Origin: CAIVVT01 sp963757265
Lineage (GTDB): Bacteria; Acidobacteriota; Terriglobia; Bryobacterales; Bryobacteraceae
Direction of reading: 5' to 3'
DNA length: 64,000 nucleotides
Assembly (NCBI GenBank): GCA_963757265.1
Contig: CAVWRA010000006.1
Location: 1,302,001-1,366,000 of the forward strand
This document shows positions 51,308 to 59,897 of this stretch, in pieces. Numbering within the stretch: position 1 is the first letter of the stretch; every line of letters starts with the position of its first letter. Position numbers and translations under genes: made by a program. The notes beneath the pieces were generated by a model. It saw only the letters and a list, made by a program, of their open reading frames with translations. It was not told where the DNA came from and made no database searches.

Positions 51308-52166
51308 AGGTCTCTCCGCCCTTCTCCCCAGCAACCGCCCGCTGACGCCTCAAACGCCCTCCGCGCAGCCCGCTCCACCTCCAGCACCGCTGCGCGTCCC
51401 GATCGACGACATCGACCCAAACCCTCTCCAGCCTCGCAGCGCTTTCCAGGCGGATCGCCTGGCCGAATTGGCTCAATCGATTCGCCAGCACGGCATCATC
51501 CAACCCCTGATCGTCCGCTCTGTCTCGGGCCGGTACCAGATGGTCGCGGGCGAACGCCGCTGGCGCGCCGCCAAGATGGCAGGCCTGGGGCACATTCCAG
51601 TCATCATCCAGGACTACGCCGATGACCAACTCATGGAAGTCGCTCTTATCGAGAACATTCAGCGCGAGGATTTGAATCCGATCGAAGTGGCCCACGCATT
51701 TGAACGATTGACACGCGACCACGAACTCAGCCACGAGCAAATCGCCGAGCGTACAGGCAAAGACCGCACCACTGTCACCAACATGCTGCGGCTCCTGCGC
51801 CTCCCCGGAGACATTCAACTTCTCCTGGCCGAACACCGCCTTTCCATGGGCCACGCCCGCGCTCTGCTGAGCCTCCCCACGCCTGAAATGCAAATCCATC
51901 TGGCGGAGCGCATCTCGTCCGAAGGCCTTTCCGTCAGGCAGGTCGAGCGGCTGGTCCGGAAGATGACAGAGTCACGCCAGCCAAAGCAGGTCGAACAGGT
52001 CGAGCCCGATCCCAATGTCAAGGCCGCCATCGAGCACTTGGAACGCGTGCTTGGGACCCGCGTGCGCATCTTCGAGAAATCGGCTCAACGCGGACGACTC
52101 GAGATTGAGTATTACTCAATGGAGGATCTTCACCGCATCTACGAGATGATCGTCGGTGACAAATGA
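51270..52166 (+). CDS. parB: chromosome-partitioning protein ParB (Spo0J)
   Basis: 298 residues. N-terminus with ALGRGLSALLPS (ParA-interacting), then the CTP-binding ParB/Srx domain (PIDDIDPNPLQPRSAFQADR, IVRSVSGRYQMVAGERRWRA, ALIENIQREDLNPIEVAHAF), the HTH (SHEQIAERTGKDRTTVTNML) and a C-terminal dimer domain (RGRLEIEYYSMEDLHRIYEM). GERR contacts CTP. It loads on parS and slides as a clamp. Confidence 0.97.
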   Translation: MSNADNTRKALGRGLSALLPSNRPLTPQTPSAQPAPPPAPLRVPIDDIDPNPLQPRSAFQADRLAELAQSIRQHGIIQPLIVRSVSGRYQMVAGERRWRAAKMAGLGHIPVIIQDYADDQLMEVALIENIQREDLNPIEVAHAFERLTRDHELSHEQIAERTGKDRTTVTNMLRLLRLPGDIQLLLAEHRLSMGHARALLSLPTPEMQIHLAERISSEGLSVRQVERLVRKMTESRQPKQVEQVEPDPNVKAAIEHLERVLGTRVRIFEKSAQRGRLEIEYYSMEDLHRIYEMIVGDK

Positions 52167-52170
52167 GGAA

Positions 52171-52246
52171 TGGTGCCGGCGGTAGGAATTGAACCTACGA
52201 CCTACGGATTATGAGACCGTCGCTCTAACCCCTGAGCTACACCGGC
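52171..52246 (-). tRNA. tRNA with CAT anticodon (Met elongator, or Ile2 after lysidine modification)
   Basis: A 76-base cloverleaf on the minus strand with encoded CCA (52171-52173). The acceptor GCCGGTG pairs with CGCCGGC (one U-G). The D arm is GCTC/GAGC, the anticodon stem ACGGT/TCCGT (last pair T-T) holds the loop CTCATAA with anticodon CAT, and the T arm is GTAGG/CCTAC. It is not the initiator type, because position 1-72 is a normal G-C pair. Met and Ile2 cannot be separated by eye. It lies convergent to parB. Confidence 0.92.
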
Positions 52247-52744
52247 GTCACTTCTCAGCCTAGGATCTCCCAGGCACTCTGTCAATTTGGCAATTTCATA
52301 CCTTTTAGTCCTGTTTCGGCTTCTTGACACCCCGTTGAAACAGATCCATAGTTGGGGCAGAGACGGCAAGTGAAGGAGCGTCTCGGCCGCATGGCTATTG
52401 GGCCGGCGGCAGAAATGCCCGGTCTTTTGACCGGGTCAACAGGAGGCTGATCCATCGAAGACATAAACCACTTCATAGGGCGGCTTCCACCCACTTCTTC
52501 TGCCTGGTTGTGCACCTCCAGCGTCCGACCGGCCCGCGGGCCGCAGACGCGCGGATCAAGCACCGCACGATAGAGGCCCAACACAGGCCAGCCTGGCCGC
52601 TGCAGAGCGGTCCAGGGGGTGCGGAAGAAGGGGAGGCGGTCGCCCTTTCGCTTTTGGCCGCCGCATTGACAAGCATTCCTGGCCTTTATTACAGTCGGAG
52701 TAGCATTCAGCCGATATTTTTCCGCAACTTAGCACCCCCTTGGC
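52247..52744. other. gene-free stretch between the tRNA and the polysaccharide cluster
   Basis: About 500 bases. It contains a promoter-like pair TTGACA (52324-52329) and CATAGT (52347-52352) with 17-base spacing, a 7-bp hairpin with TTTT loop (52418-52435), a 14-base GC palindrome (52530-52543), and the probable wzt promoter at 52666-52695. No open frame here has a recognisable domain. A small RNA is possible but unproven. Confidence 0.5.
52666..52695 (+). promoter_or_regulatory. sigma-70-type promoter of the polysaccharide cluster
   Basis: A perfect TTGACA (52666-52671), 18 bases, then TACAGT (52690-52695). The start would lie near 52702, about 43 bases before the wzt ATG. No clear Shine-Dalgarno precedes that ATG. 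Confidence 0.5.
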
Positions 52745-54034
52745 ATGAGCGTGGTTGAATTCAGCGCGGTCTCGAAGTCCTATCTGCTGGAGGCCTCGAA
52801 TACGCGGCGGCTGGGGGCGTTGCTCTTCCCCCGGCTCGTTTCCAGCCCCAGATTCACGGCCCTCAAAGATGTCAGTTTTGACGTCCGCCGGGGCGAGACT
52901 TTCTGCATCATCGGGCGCAACGGTGCCGGCAAGAGCACCCTGCTCGAATTGGTCGCCGGCATCTCGAAGCCGACTTCCGGCTCGGTCCACGTCGCGGGGC
53001 GCGTCTCGGCGCTGCTCGAGCTCGGTATGGGCTTCCATCCCGATTTCACCGGCCGGCAAAACGTCCTCCTCGCGGCGTCAATCTTGGGATTCAGCGCCTG
53101 CGAAGCCCAGCGGCTGTACCCTTATGTCGCTGAATTTGCAGGCATTGGCCATTTTCTGGAGCGCCCGGTGCGGACCTACTCCAGCGGTATGCTGATGCGT
53201 CTTGCCTTCGCCCTCGCGATCCATGTCAACCCCGAGATTCTGATCGTGGATGAAGCCCTCGCCGTCGGCGACCACGCATTCCGACAGCGCTGCCTGCGGA
53301 AGGTGCAGGAGCTGCGCTCCAGAGGAGTCAGCATCCTGTTTGTGTCCCACGCCATGGGAGACGTGAAATCAATCGGCGACCGCGCTCTATGGCTCGACCG
53401 CGGCAGGCCGCGCGAGCTCGGCCCGGCGGACCGCGTCGCCGACTCTTATCTGGCCGCCCTGGCCGACGAATCCAGCACGCCGCAGCCGCCTGATCTTCAG
53501 TCATTTTCCCCGCCGCAATCCGATTGGCTGGACAATCTGCCAGCTTGCGACGGCCGCCGCGGCAATGGCCGGGCCCGCATCAGTGGATTCGCGCTTCTCG
53601 ACGCTTTCGGCCGCTCCGCCACCCACCTCGTCCCACACGAGAATTACATGGCGAAAATGAGTTTTCAGGCGCTCGAAGCCATCGAGCGGCCGCAAGCCGG
53701 CATTCTCATTCGAAATCACCTCGGCATGGCTTTTTCCGGCGTCTCCACGCGGCGTTCCAGTCCACCGCTTCCACGTCTCTCGCCAGGCCAGCGCTGCACG
53801 GCCGAGCTGCGATTCACATTGCCTCAGTTCTATCCTGGTTTCTTCTCCTTCTCGCCCTCGGTCTTCGCCTCGCCCGCCCCCGACACTTCCGACCTTGAAC
53901 CCTGCGATTGGATCGACAACGCCCTCACCTTGCAGGTGGAAAAGGCGGTCGGGCAGGTGTACGGCAGCCTTCATGTGGCTGCTCGAGTGCGTTGGTCCCG
54001 GCCCGCTCTCGATCAGGAGCTTCCACGTGCTTGA
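52745..54034 (+). CDS. wzt: ABC transporter ATP-binding protein of O-antigen export type (Wzt) with C-terminal cargo-binding domain
   Basis: 429 residues. The nucleotide-binding domain (1-245) has Walker A GRNGAGKST (57-65), signature YSSGM (145-149), Walker B ILIVDE (165-170) and the H-loop VSHAM, with the family pattern LLELVAGISKPTSGSVHVAG and LLELGMGFHPDFTGRQNV. Residues about 270-420 form the Wzt C-terminal beta-sandwich (GRARISGFALLDAFGRSATH, ELRFTLPQFYPGFFSFSPSV), which in E. coli O8/O9a recognises the methylated non-reducing end of the finished chain before export. The partner permease Wzm is not in the window. The next gene is a methyltransferase with a coiled coil, which fits terminal-modification-dependent export. 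It overlaps that gene by 8 bases. Confidence 0.93.
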   Translation: MSVVEFSAVSKSYLLEASNTRRLGALLFPRLVSSPRFTALKDVSFDVRRGETFCIIGRNGAGKSTLLELVAGISKPTSGSVHVAGRVSALLELGMGFHPDFTGRQNVLLAASILGFSACEAQRLYPYVAEFAGIGHFLERPVRTYSSGMLMRLAFALAIHVNPEILIVDEALAVGDHAFRQRCLRKVQELRSRGVSILFVSHAMGDVKSIGDRALWLDRGRPRELGPADRVADSYLAALADESSTPQPPDLQSFSPPQSDWLDNLPACDGRRGNGRARISGFALLDAFGRSATHLVPHENYMAKMSFQALEAIERPQAGILIRNHLGMAFSGVSTRRSSPPLPRLSPGQRCTAELRFTLPQFYPGFFSFSPSVFASPAPDTSDLEPCDWIDNALTLQVEKAVGQVYGSLHVAARVRWSRPALDQELPRA

Positions 54035-55907
54035 ATTCACCGGCGAGCGTGTGGTTCCCGGTCAAGTCGATTGCGACCTGTGGAACGAGCATCTCGCGCG
54101 CTATCTCTTCGCGGCGCGCCTGGCGCGGCGGAAACGAGTGCTCGACATCGGCTGCGGCACGGGGTATGGAGCTGCGGAGTTGGCCCGCGTGGCGGCCTCC
54201 GTTACGGGCTTCGATTCTTCCCCTGAGGCCATCGCCCTGGCGTGCTCAGCGTACCCCTTGCCCAACCTTCATTTCCTGGTTGCTTCGGCCAACGCCATTC
54301 CTTTCCATGACGCCTCCTTTCGTCTCATCACCTGCTTCGAGGTGATCGAACATCTCGCCGACTGGCAAACCCTGCTTCAGGAAGCGCAGAGGTTGCTGGC
54401 GCGCGGCGGCCAGTTCATTGTCTCCACGCCGAACAAGCTGTACTACGCCGAGTCGCGGGAGCAGGTCGGCCCCAACCCTTTTCATATCCACGAGTTTGAA
54501 TATGAGGAATTCGAAGCGGCCCTCTGTGCCGTGTTCCCCTCGGTTACCCTATACCTGCAGAACCACATCGGCGGCCTCAGCTTCCAGCCTGTTTCCGCGC
54601 CCAGCGCGCAATCCCCGGATCTGCACCTGGAGCTCTCGCCATCCGATCCGCGCCAGGCTCATTTCTTTGTCGCCGTTTGCGCCGCAGCCAGGCAAACCGG
54701 CGCCCCGCCGTTCCTCCATTTCCCATCAACCTCGAATGTTCTGCGCGAGCGCGCGCAGCATAGCCGGCAGCTCCAGCAGGAGCTCGAGCGTGCGCAGGCC
54801 TGGGCCCAGTCCGAACACGACCAGTTCGAAGCCTCGCGCCGCGAATTACTGGCCACGTGCGAATCCTACGAGCACCGCCTCGCGGCCAATGAGCGCGCGG
54901 CCGATGAGCTCCTCAAGCGCAGGGGCGAGGAACTGGAGCAAGCTCAGCAATGGGCCCAGGCCGAACACGAGCGGTTCGAAGCCGCGCGCCTCGATTTACA
55001 GGAGACGGTGCAGGTCTACGAGGAGCGCCTTACGGCCAGTGAGCGCACGGCAAAGAAACTCCTCGACAGGAAGGCAGCCGAGCTGAACAAGGCCCAGGAA
55101 TGGGCCCAGGCCGAACACGAGCAGTTCGAAGCCTCGCGCCGCGAATTGTTGGCGACCGTACAGTCCTACGAAGACCGCCTCGCCGCCAATGAGCGCGCGG
55201 CCAACGAACTCCTCACCAGCCGCACCAGGGAACTGGAAGCCGCCCAGGCCTGGGCGCTGTCCGAACACGAGCAGTTCGAAGCCTCGCGCCGCGAATTCCT
55301 CGCGATGGTACAGTCCTACGAAGACCGCCTCGCCGCCAATGAGCGCGCGGCCAACGAACTCCTCACCAGCCGCACCACGGAACTGGAAGCCGCCCAGGCC
55401 TGGGCGCTGTCCGAGCACGAGCAATTCGAAGCCTGGCGCCGCGAATTGCTGGCGGTGGTACAGTCCTACGAAGACCGCCTCGCCGCCAATGAGCGCGCGG
55501 CCAACGAACTCCTCACCAGCCGCACCAGGGAACTGGAAGCCGCGCAGGCCTGGGGGCAATCCGCGCACGAGCGATTCGAAGCCGTGTTCCGCCAGCTGCA
55601 AGCGACCGCCGACCGCTACGAAGGCCTGCTCGAAATCAGCGAGCGCAGCCACCAGGCGGACCTGCGCACCGTGAGCCTGCATCTCGATGAGACCGGGGAC
55701 CAGCACGAGGCCGCCGCGACCGGGATCGCCCGCCTGGCGGCGGTGCTCGACGAAGCGATCCAGCGCCTGGCCGAGACGGAAAGTGGCCGCCAGGCCGCAC
55801 GGGACGAAATCGAACGCCTCCGCAAGATCCTCTCTCTTGTTCAACAGTCACGCTGGATCAAGATCGGCCGCGGCATCAACGTCGGTCCCGATCTCAGCCG
55901 CTTGTAA
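54027..55907 (+). CDS. SAM methyltransferase with long tandem-repeat coiled coil (WbdD-like chain terminator/ruler candidate)
   Basis: 626 residues from the GTG at 54027, chosen for AGGAG 7 bases upstream and the motif LEFTGERVVPGQVDCDLWNE at the N-terminus. Residues about 20-175 are a class I methyltransferase: motif I VLDIGCGTGYG (38-48), acidic GFDSSPEA, LITCFEVIEHLAD, and FIVSTPN. Residues 252-551 are six tandem 50-residue units, each like ELEAAQAWALSEHEQFEASR..., highly charged and helical, so a long coiled coil. The C-terminus ends in an amphipathic stretch (LVQQSRWIKIGRGINVGPDL). E. coli WbdD joins a methyltransferase (and kinase in O9a) to a coiled coil that sets O-antigen length; no kinase is seen here. 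Placement directly behind wzt supports that role; direct proof is lacking. Confidence 0.85.
   Translation: MLEFTGERVVPGQVDCDLWNEHLARYLFAARLARRKRVLDIGCGTGYGAAELARVAASVTGFDSSPEAIALACSAYPLPNLHFLVASANAIPFHDASFRLITCFEVIEHLADWQTLLQEAQRLLARGGQFIVSTPNKLYYAESREQVGPNPFHIHEFEYEEFEAALCAVFPSVTLYLQNHIGGLSFQPVSAPSAQSPDLHLELSPSDPRQAHFFVAVCAAARQTGAPPFLHFPSTSNVLRERAQHSRQLQQELERAQAWAQSEHDQFEASRRELLATCESYEHRLAANERAADELLKRRGEELEQAQQWAQAEHERFEAARLDLQETVQVYEERLTASERTAKKLLDRKAAELNKAQEWAQAEHEQFEASRRELLATVQSYEDRLAANERAANELLTSRTRELEAAQAWALSEHEQFEASRREFLAMVQSYEDRLAANERAANELLTSRTTELEAAQAWALSEHEQFEAWRRELLAVVQSYEDRLAANERAANELLTSRTRELEAAQAWGQSAHERFEAVFRQLQATADRYEGLLEISERSHQADLRTVSLHLDETGDQHEAAATGIARLAAVLDEAIQRLAETESGRQAARDEIERLRKILSLVQQSRWIKIGRGINVGPDLSRL
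54780..55679 (+). repeat. six tandem 150-bp coding repeats
   Basis: Units start at 54780, 54930, 55080, 55230, 55380 and 55530. Units 4 and 5 differ at 7 of 150 positions, and units 3, 4 and 5 share an identical block of about 70 bases. Units 1, 2 and 6 are more diverged. The exact 150-base period keeps frame, so unit gain or loss by recombination would shorten or lengthen the coil without breaking the protein. Confidence 0.95.
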
Positions 55908-55910
55908 GTC

Positions 55911-58262
55911 ATGAGAAGGTTCCTTCGGTTTCTTGCAGCGATCCCCCTCGTTCTCCTTTCGCCGTTATTAGCGGCCATCCCGGCCGCTGCGCTGCTGGCC
56001 TGCGATCTGCTGTGGAAACTGTTCGGCCGCATCCGCCCGCCACGCGACGTTCAGCCCGACAACTCCGCCGCCTCGGTGGTGATTCCGAATTGGAATGGCC
56101 GCGACCTTCTCGAAAAGTACGTCCCTTCGATTCTCGCGGCCCTCGGCCCAAATCCGCGCCACGAGCTGATTGTCGTGGACAACGCTTCGAACGACGGCAG
56201 CGTGGCGTTCCTGCAGGCCAGCTTTCCCCAGGTCCGCGTGCTTCCGCTGGAGCGTAACTATGGCTTCGGCGGCGGGTCGAACCGCGGCATCGAGGCCGCG
56301 CGCAACGACATCGTCGTGTTGCTCAACAGCGACATGCGGGTGGCCGGGGATTTTCTCCAGCCGCTGCTCGACGGCTTTCACTCGCCCGACGTCTTTGCCG
56401 TCTCCTGCCAGATTCTGTTCGCCGATCCAACCAGGCGCCGCGAGGAGACGGGGCTGACACAAGCCTGCTGGGCACGCGGCCTGCTCCGCGCGCGGCATCA
56501 GGCCGACGACTCGATCGATACTCTCTGGCCGTGCTTTTACGGAGGCGGCGGCTCGTGCGCCTTCGACCGCCGGAAATTCCTCGAGCTGGGCGGATTCGAC
56601 CCGCTGCTGCGGCCGTTCTATATGGAGGACAGCGACCTCGGCCTGATGGCATGGAAGCGCGGCTGGCGCATCTTTTACCAGCCCAATAGCCGGGTCTGGC
56701 ATGAGCACCGGGGCACCATCGGCAGGCATTTCTCCAGCTCCTACATCGAAGGCGTCATCCGCAAGAACGCTCTTCTCTACGCCTGGAAGAATGCGCATGC
56801 GAGCTCGCGCCTGCTGGCGCATTTTGGCTGGGTCCTCGCGGGCGGCCTCTACTCCTGGCTCGCCGGGCCGTCGTTGCAGCGCGCGAGCTGCCACGCTCTG
56901 CTCAAGGCGTTTCTCCAACTCCCCGACGCGCTCCGCGCCCGCTGGCGCGCCCGCTCGCTGGCCGTGGTCGAAGAAAGCGAGGCCTTCCGGCGCTCACAAC
57001 CGGTCTGCTACCACGATCGCTATTCCGCTTTCGATCCGGCCCCCTCGCGGCCGCGGGTTCTGTTCGTCTGTCCCTATGCCCTGTGGCCGCCCATTCACGG
57101 CGGGTCCATCTCCATCTACGGCACCGTCGCGCACCTCAGTGAGTTCGCCGAGACGCACCTGATCATCCTGTGCGAAACGCCCGCGCAGGTGGAGGAGCAA
57201 ACTCAGCTCGGGGCCATCGCCGCGTCCGTGACGCCGTTGCTGCGCCGGACTGCGGTTGCGCCGCGCCTGGGCGCACTCGAACCCCATGCGGTGCACGAAT
57301 TCCAGGACGAAAACGTCGCCTGGGTCATCGAACGCGAGATCCTGCGCCGTTCCATCGACATCGTGCAAATCGAATACACGAACATGGGGCAGTATTTCCA
57401 GCGCCATTGCAGGAACATCGTCTGGATTCTGTTCGAACACGACATCTACTTTCAATCGATTCACAGCGGCTTGCACTCCTGGCGCGGCGTGCTCAGGGCC
57501 AAAGCGTTCTTCGAATATCTGCGTGCGCTGCGGTACGAACTGCGGCTGTTGCGGCGGGTGGACCGCGCCCAGGTCTGCACACCGCAAAACCGCGATTTCC
57601 TGCTCTCCTACGAGCCGCGGCTGAAGGGCCGCATCGACTGCGACGTGCGGGCCGGCATGGACCTGGCGCGCTTCGAGCTCCGGCTCGACGGCCGGCGCCC
57701 CCACACCATGCTGTTCCTGGGGAGCTTCCGCCACAAACCCAACGCCGAGGCCCTGGATTGGTTCTTAGACCACGTGATGCCGCGCGTGCGGGACCGCTGT
57801 CCCGATGCGCGCCTTCAGATCATCGGCGCCGATCCGCCTCCTCCAGGCACACTGCCGGATTTCAATGGCTCGGTCGCTTTGGAGGGCTTCGTCCCGGACC
57901 TGGCGCTGCCGCTCTCCGAGTCGGCGGTGTTTGTCTGTCCCATCCTGAGCGGCTCCGGCGTCCGCATGAAGCTGCAGGAGGCCTTCGCGGCGGGCATCCC
58001 GGCGGTTTCGACCGTGCTGGGCGCCGAAGGGCTGGGCGCCGAGGATGGATTGTACTGCCGGCTGGCCGACGAACCTCAGGCCTTCGCACAGGCAATTCTG
58101 GATATCTTCGAGCGGCCCGAGGAGGCGGCCCGGATGGCTCTGCGCGCCCGCGAGTTCATCGAGCAGGCCCGCGGCCTGCACGCGATGACCGAGCGGCTGC
58201 TGGCTACTTACCGTCTGGCTTTATCGCAGAAGCGGGTTGGAGCGACGCCTTCAGCTCCTTGA
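55911..58262 (+). CDS. two-domain glycosyltransferase: GT2 fused to GT4
   Basis: 783 residues. After a hydrophobic N-terminal segment (LRFLAAIPLVLLSPLLAAIP), residues about 50-300 are GT-A (GT2): ASVVIPNWNGRDLLEKYVPS, IVVDNASNDGS, ERNYGFGGGSNRGIEAARND, VVLLNSDMRV (DxD-like), and YMEDSDLGLMAWKRGW. Residues about 385-775 are GT-B (GT4): VLFVCPYALWPPIHGGSISI, MLFLGSFRHKPNAEALDWFL, and the donor-site motif CPILSGSGVRMKLQEAFAAG followed by IPAVSTVLGAEGL. It could add two sugars in sequence during glycan assembly. It follows the methyltransferase gene by 3 bases. Confidence 0.92.
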   Translation: MRRFLRFLAAIPLVLLSPLLAAIPAAALLACDLLWKLFGRIRPPRDVQPDNSAASVVIPNWNGRDLLEKYVPSILAALGPNPRHELIVVDNASNDGSVAFLQASFPQVRVLPLERNYGFGGGSNRGIEAARNDIVVLLNSDMRVAGDFLQPLLDGFHSPDVFAVSCQILFADPTRRREETGLTQACWARGLLRARHQADDSIDTLWPCFYGGGGSCAFDRRKFLELGGFDPLLRPFYMEDSDLGLMAWKRGWRIFYQPNSRVWHEHRGTIGRHFSSSYIEGVIRKNALLYAWKNAHASSRLLAHFGWVLAGGLYSWLAGPSLQRASCHALLKAFLQLPDALRARWRARSLAVVEESEAFRRSQPVCYHDRYSAFDPAPSRPRVLFVCPYALWPPIHGGSISIYGTVAHLSEFAETHLIILCETPAQVEEQTQLGAIAASVTPLLRRTAVAPRLGALEPHAVHEFQDENVAWVIEREILRRSIDIVQIEYTNMGQYFQRHCRNIVWILFEHDIYFQSIHSGLHSWRGVLRAKAFFEYLRALRYELRLLRRVDRAQVCTPQNRDFLLSYEPRLKGRIDCDVRAGMDLARFELRLDGRRPHTMLFLGSFRHKPNAEALDWFLDHVMPRVRDRCPDARLQIIGADPPPPGTLPDFNGSVALEGFVPDLALPLSESAVFVCPILSGSGVRMKLQEAFAAGIPAVSTVLGAEGLGAEDGLYCRLADEPQAFAQAILDIFERPEEAARMALRAREFIEQARGLHAMTERLLATYRLALSQKRVGATPSAP

Positions 58263-58812
58263 CGAATTCCCCCGCCGTCCGTTCCTGTTCCTTGCTCTGC
58301 CGGCCGCGCGGTTCGCGATAGGCCGACCACAGCACTTCCCAGCTGCCTCGCCTGACCAGGAAGATCGTGCCGCGCGCGCGCGACGGGGCGTGGACTGGTT
58401 GAATATCCTGAGTCTTCAGGTCGAAGCCGCCCCTGGCTCCGGCTCTGTCAGTGTCAGCCTTTTCGGGCGCTTTCGCATCGCTCTTGTCGTCTGCCTTTTG
58501 AAACGCAGCCTCGGCCTTGACGCCGGCAGTGCCCGCAGCCGGCTTCAGCTCGGGATACAGTTCCTTCACGCGGGCCTCAAAAGCGGCCCCCAGATGATCG
58601 GTGAGCAGCGCATCGGCCTTGGCAGGGTCGGTCACCACCTGCAATACGCCTTCGCGCGTCAACCGGCTGGCAAGGTACTGGTCCATCCCCGAAGCCATCG
58701 GCAGGATGTAGACGGTTTTCACTTCGGATAGATTCGCCGGGGCGACCCTTTGCGCGGAACCCGCGGCGGCCAGGACGAGAACGATCATTGCGCACACAGG
58801 AAGCTGTTTCAC
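58204..58812 (-). CDS. exported protein of unknown function
   Basis: 202 residues if started at the GTG at 58812, which begins a signal peptide (KQLPVCAMIVLVLAAAGSAQ); the frame is open to 59208 without similarity. The first half (VKTVYILPMASGMDQYLASR, LTREGVLQVVTDPAKADALL, TDHLGAAFEARVKELYP) resembles exported acidobacterial proteins with a TolB-N or LptE-like alpha/beta pattern; a Lys/Ala/Asp-rich linker follows, then GTIFLVRRGSWEVLWSAYRE. This resembles the frameshifted protein at 28.5-29.1 kb in its layout (ADALLRG, DGDVIWS). Role unknown. It overlaps the 3' end of the GT2-GT4 gene by 59 bases on the opposite strand. Confidence 0.7.
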   Translation of the reverse strand: MKQLPVCAMIVLVLAAAGSAQRVAPANLSEVKTVYILPMASGMDQYLASRLTREGVLQVVTDPAKADALLTDHLGAAFEARVKELYPELKPAAGTAGVKAEAAFQKADDKSDAKAPEKADTDRAGARGGFDLKTQDIQPVHAPSRARGTIFLVRRGSWEVLWSAYREPRGRQSKEQERTAGEFVKELKASLQPASAIKPDGK

Positions 58813-58896
58813 ACACCCATCATAGCGGCCCCGTCCGCGGCTTTGCCCGCGCCCGAACGTGCGTGATACCATTCCGGAGGCCCGCTTGGGCCGCGC

Positions 58897-59889
58897 ATGC
58901 CCGCGCCCATCACTCTCGTCATACCGAACTACAACGGCGCACACCTGCTCCGCGAATGCGTGGATTCGGCGCTCCACCAGAGCCTGCCGCCGGGCGAGAT
59001 TCTGGTTGTTGACGATGGCTCCACGGACGAAAGTCCGCGGTTGGCCCGGGATCTCGGCGCGAGAGTGCTGGCACTCGGGCAAAACCGGGGTTTCGCCCAC
59101 GCCGTCAACACCGGAGTGCTTGAGGCCGCAACGGAATGGGTGGCCATCATCAACACTGACGTTACGCTCGGGCCGGAGTGGATCGCCCGGTTGCTCCCGG
59201 CAGCCCAATCTGCCGGCGCCGGGTATGCCTGCGGCCCGATCGTCCGGCAGGAGGACCCGGGCATTCTCGACGGCGGCTACGACCTGCTCTCCCGCGCCGC
59301 GTGCCCGTGGCGCGCCGGTTCAGGCTTCCCCGTGTCCACCATGCGCGCCCCGGAGGGGCCCTGGCTGCCAACGCTCACCGCCCTGCTGATCCGGCGGCAG
59401 ACCTTCATCGAGGCAGGTCTGCTGGACGAGACCTTCGAGGCCTATCTGGAAGATGTGGACTTTGCCCTGCGGCTCCAGCGGCGCCAGGTGCGAGGCGTTT
59501 TTGTGGCCGCTGCCTGTGCCGCGCACCGCGGCAGCGCGACCTATGGGGCGTGGAGCGCCCGCGCCACGCGGTTGCAGTCGCGCAATCAGCTGTTCCTGGT
59601 GGCGCGCCATTACCCGCCCGGATGGGTTCACGAGTTCGGCCGGGCCGTTTTCTCGGGACAACTGCTGTGGGGCGTGCTGGCTCTCCGGCATGGCGTCGCC
59701 GGGGCCTGGCTGCTGGGCAAACTCGACGCCCTCAGGTCCTGGCGGCGTCTGCGCCGCGCTGGCACGCCCTTCGACGCCGGCCTCCTGGCCGCCTGCTTCG
59801 CCGCCTGGGAGCAGGCTATCCTGGATTGGCAGGAGCGCCCGCCCCGAGATGCCTTCTGGCGCTGGTACTTCCGCCTGGCTGGCGAGTAA
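58897..59889 (+). CDS. GT2 family glycosyltransferase
   Basis: 330 residues. GT-A domain with ITLVIPNYNGAHLLRECVDS, ILVVDDGSTDESPRL, QNRGFAHAVNTGV, VAIINTDVTLG (DxD-like) and AYLEDVDFALRLQ with the catalytic-base region ED. The C-terminal part has two weak hydrophobic stretches. Of the rhamnosyltransferase-like (WbbL) branch; donor and acceptor unknown. It starts the second run of the polysaccharide cluster, with the next gene 8 bases downstream. Confidence 0.92.
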   Translation: MPAPITLVIPNYNGAHLLRECVDSALHQSLPPGEILVVDDGSTDESPRLARDLGARVLALGQNRGFAHAVNTGVLEAATEWVAIINTDVTLGPEWIARLLPAAQSAGAGYACGPIVRQEDPGILDGGYDLLSRAACPWRAGSGFPVSTMRAPEGPWLPTLTALLIRRQTFIEAGLLDETFEAYLEDVDFALRLQRRQVRGVFVAAACAAHRGSATYGAWSARATRLQSRNQLFLVARHYPPGWVHEFGRAVFSGQLLWGVLALRHGVAGAWLLGKLDALRSWRRLRRAGTPFDAGLLAACFAAWEQAILDWQERPPRDAFWRWYFRLAGE

Positions 59890-59897
59890 AGATCAGC

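Noticed and set aside
59178..59897. An N-terminal extension of 240 codons on the second GT2 gene
   Set aside because: It overlaps the preceding GT2 in another frame and is Arg/Pro rich; the true start with a canonical GT2 N-terminus is at 59898.
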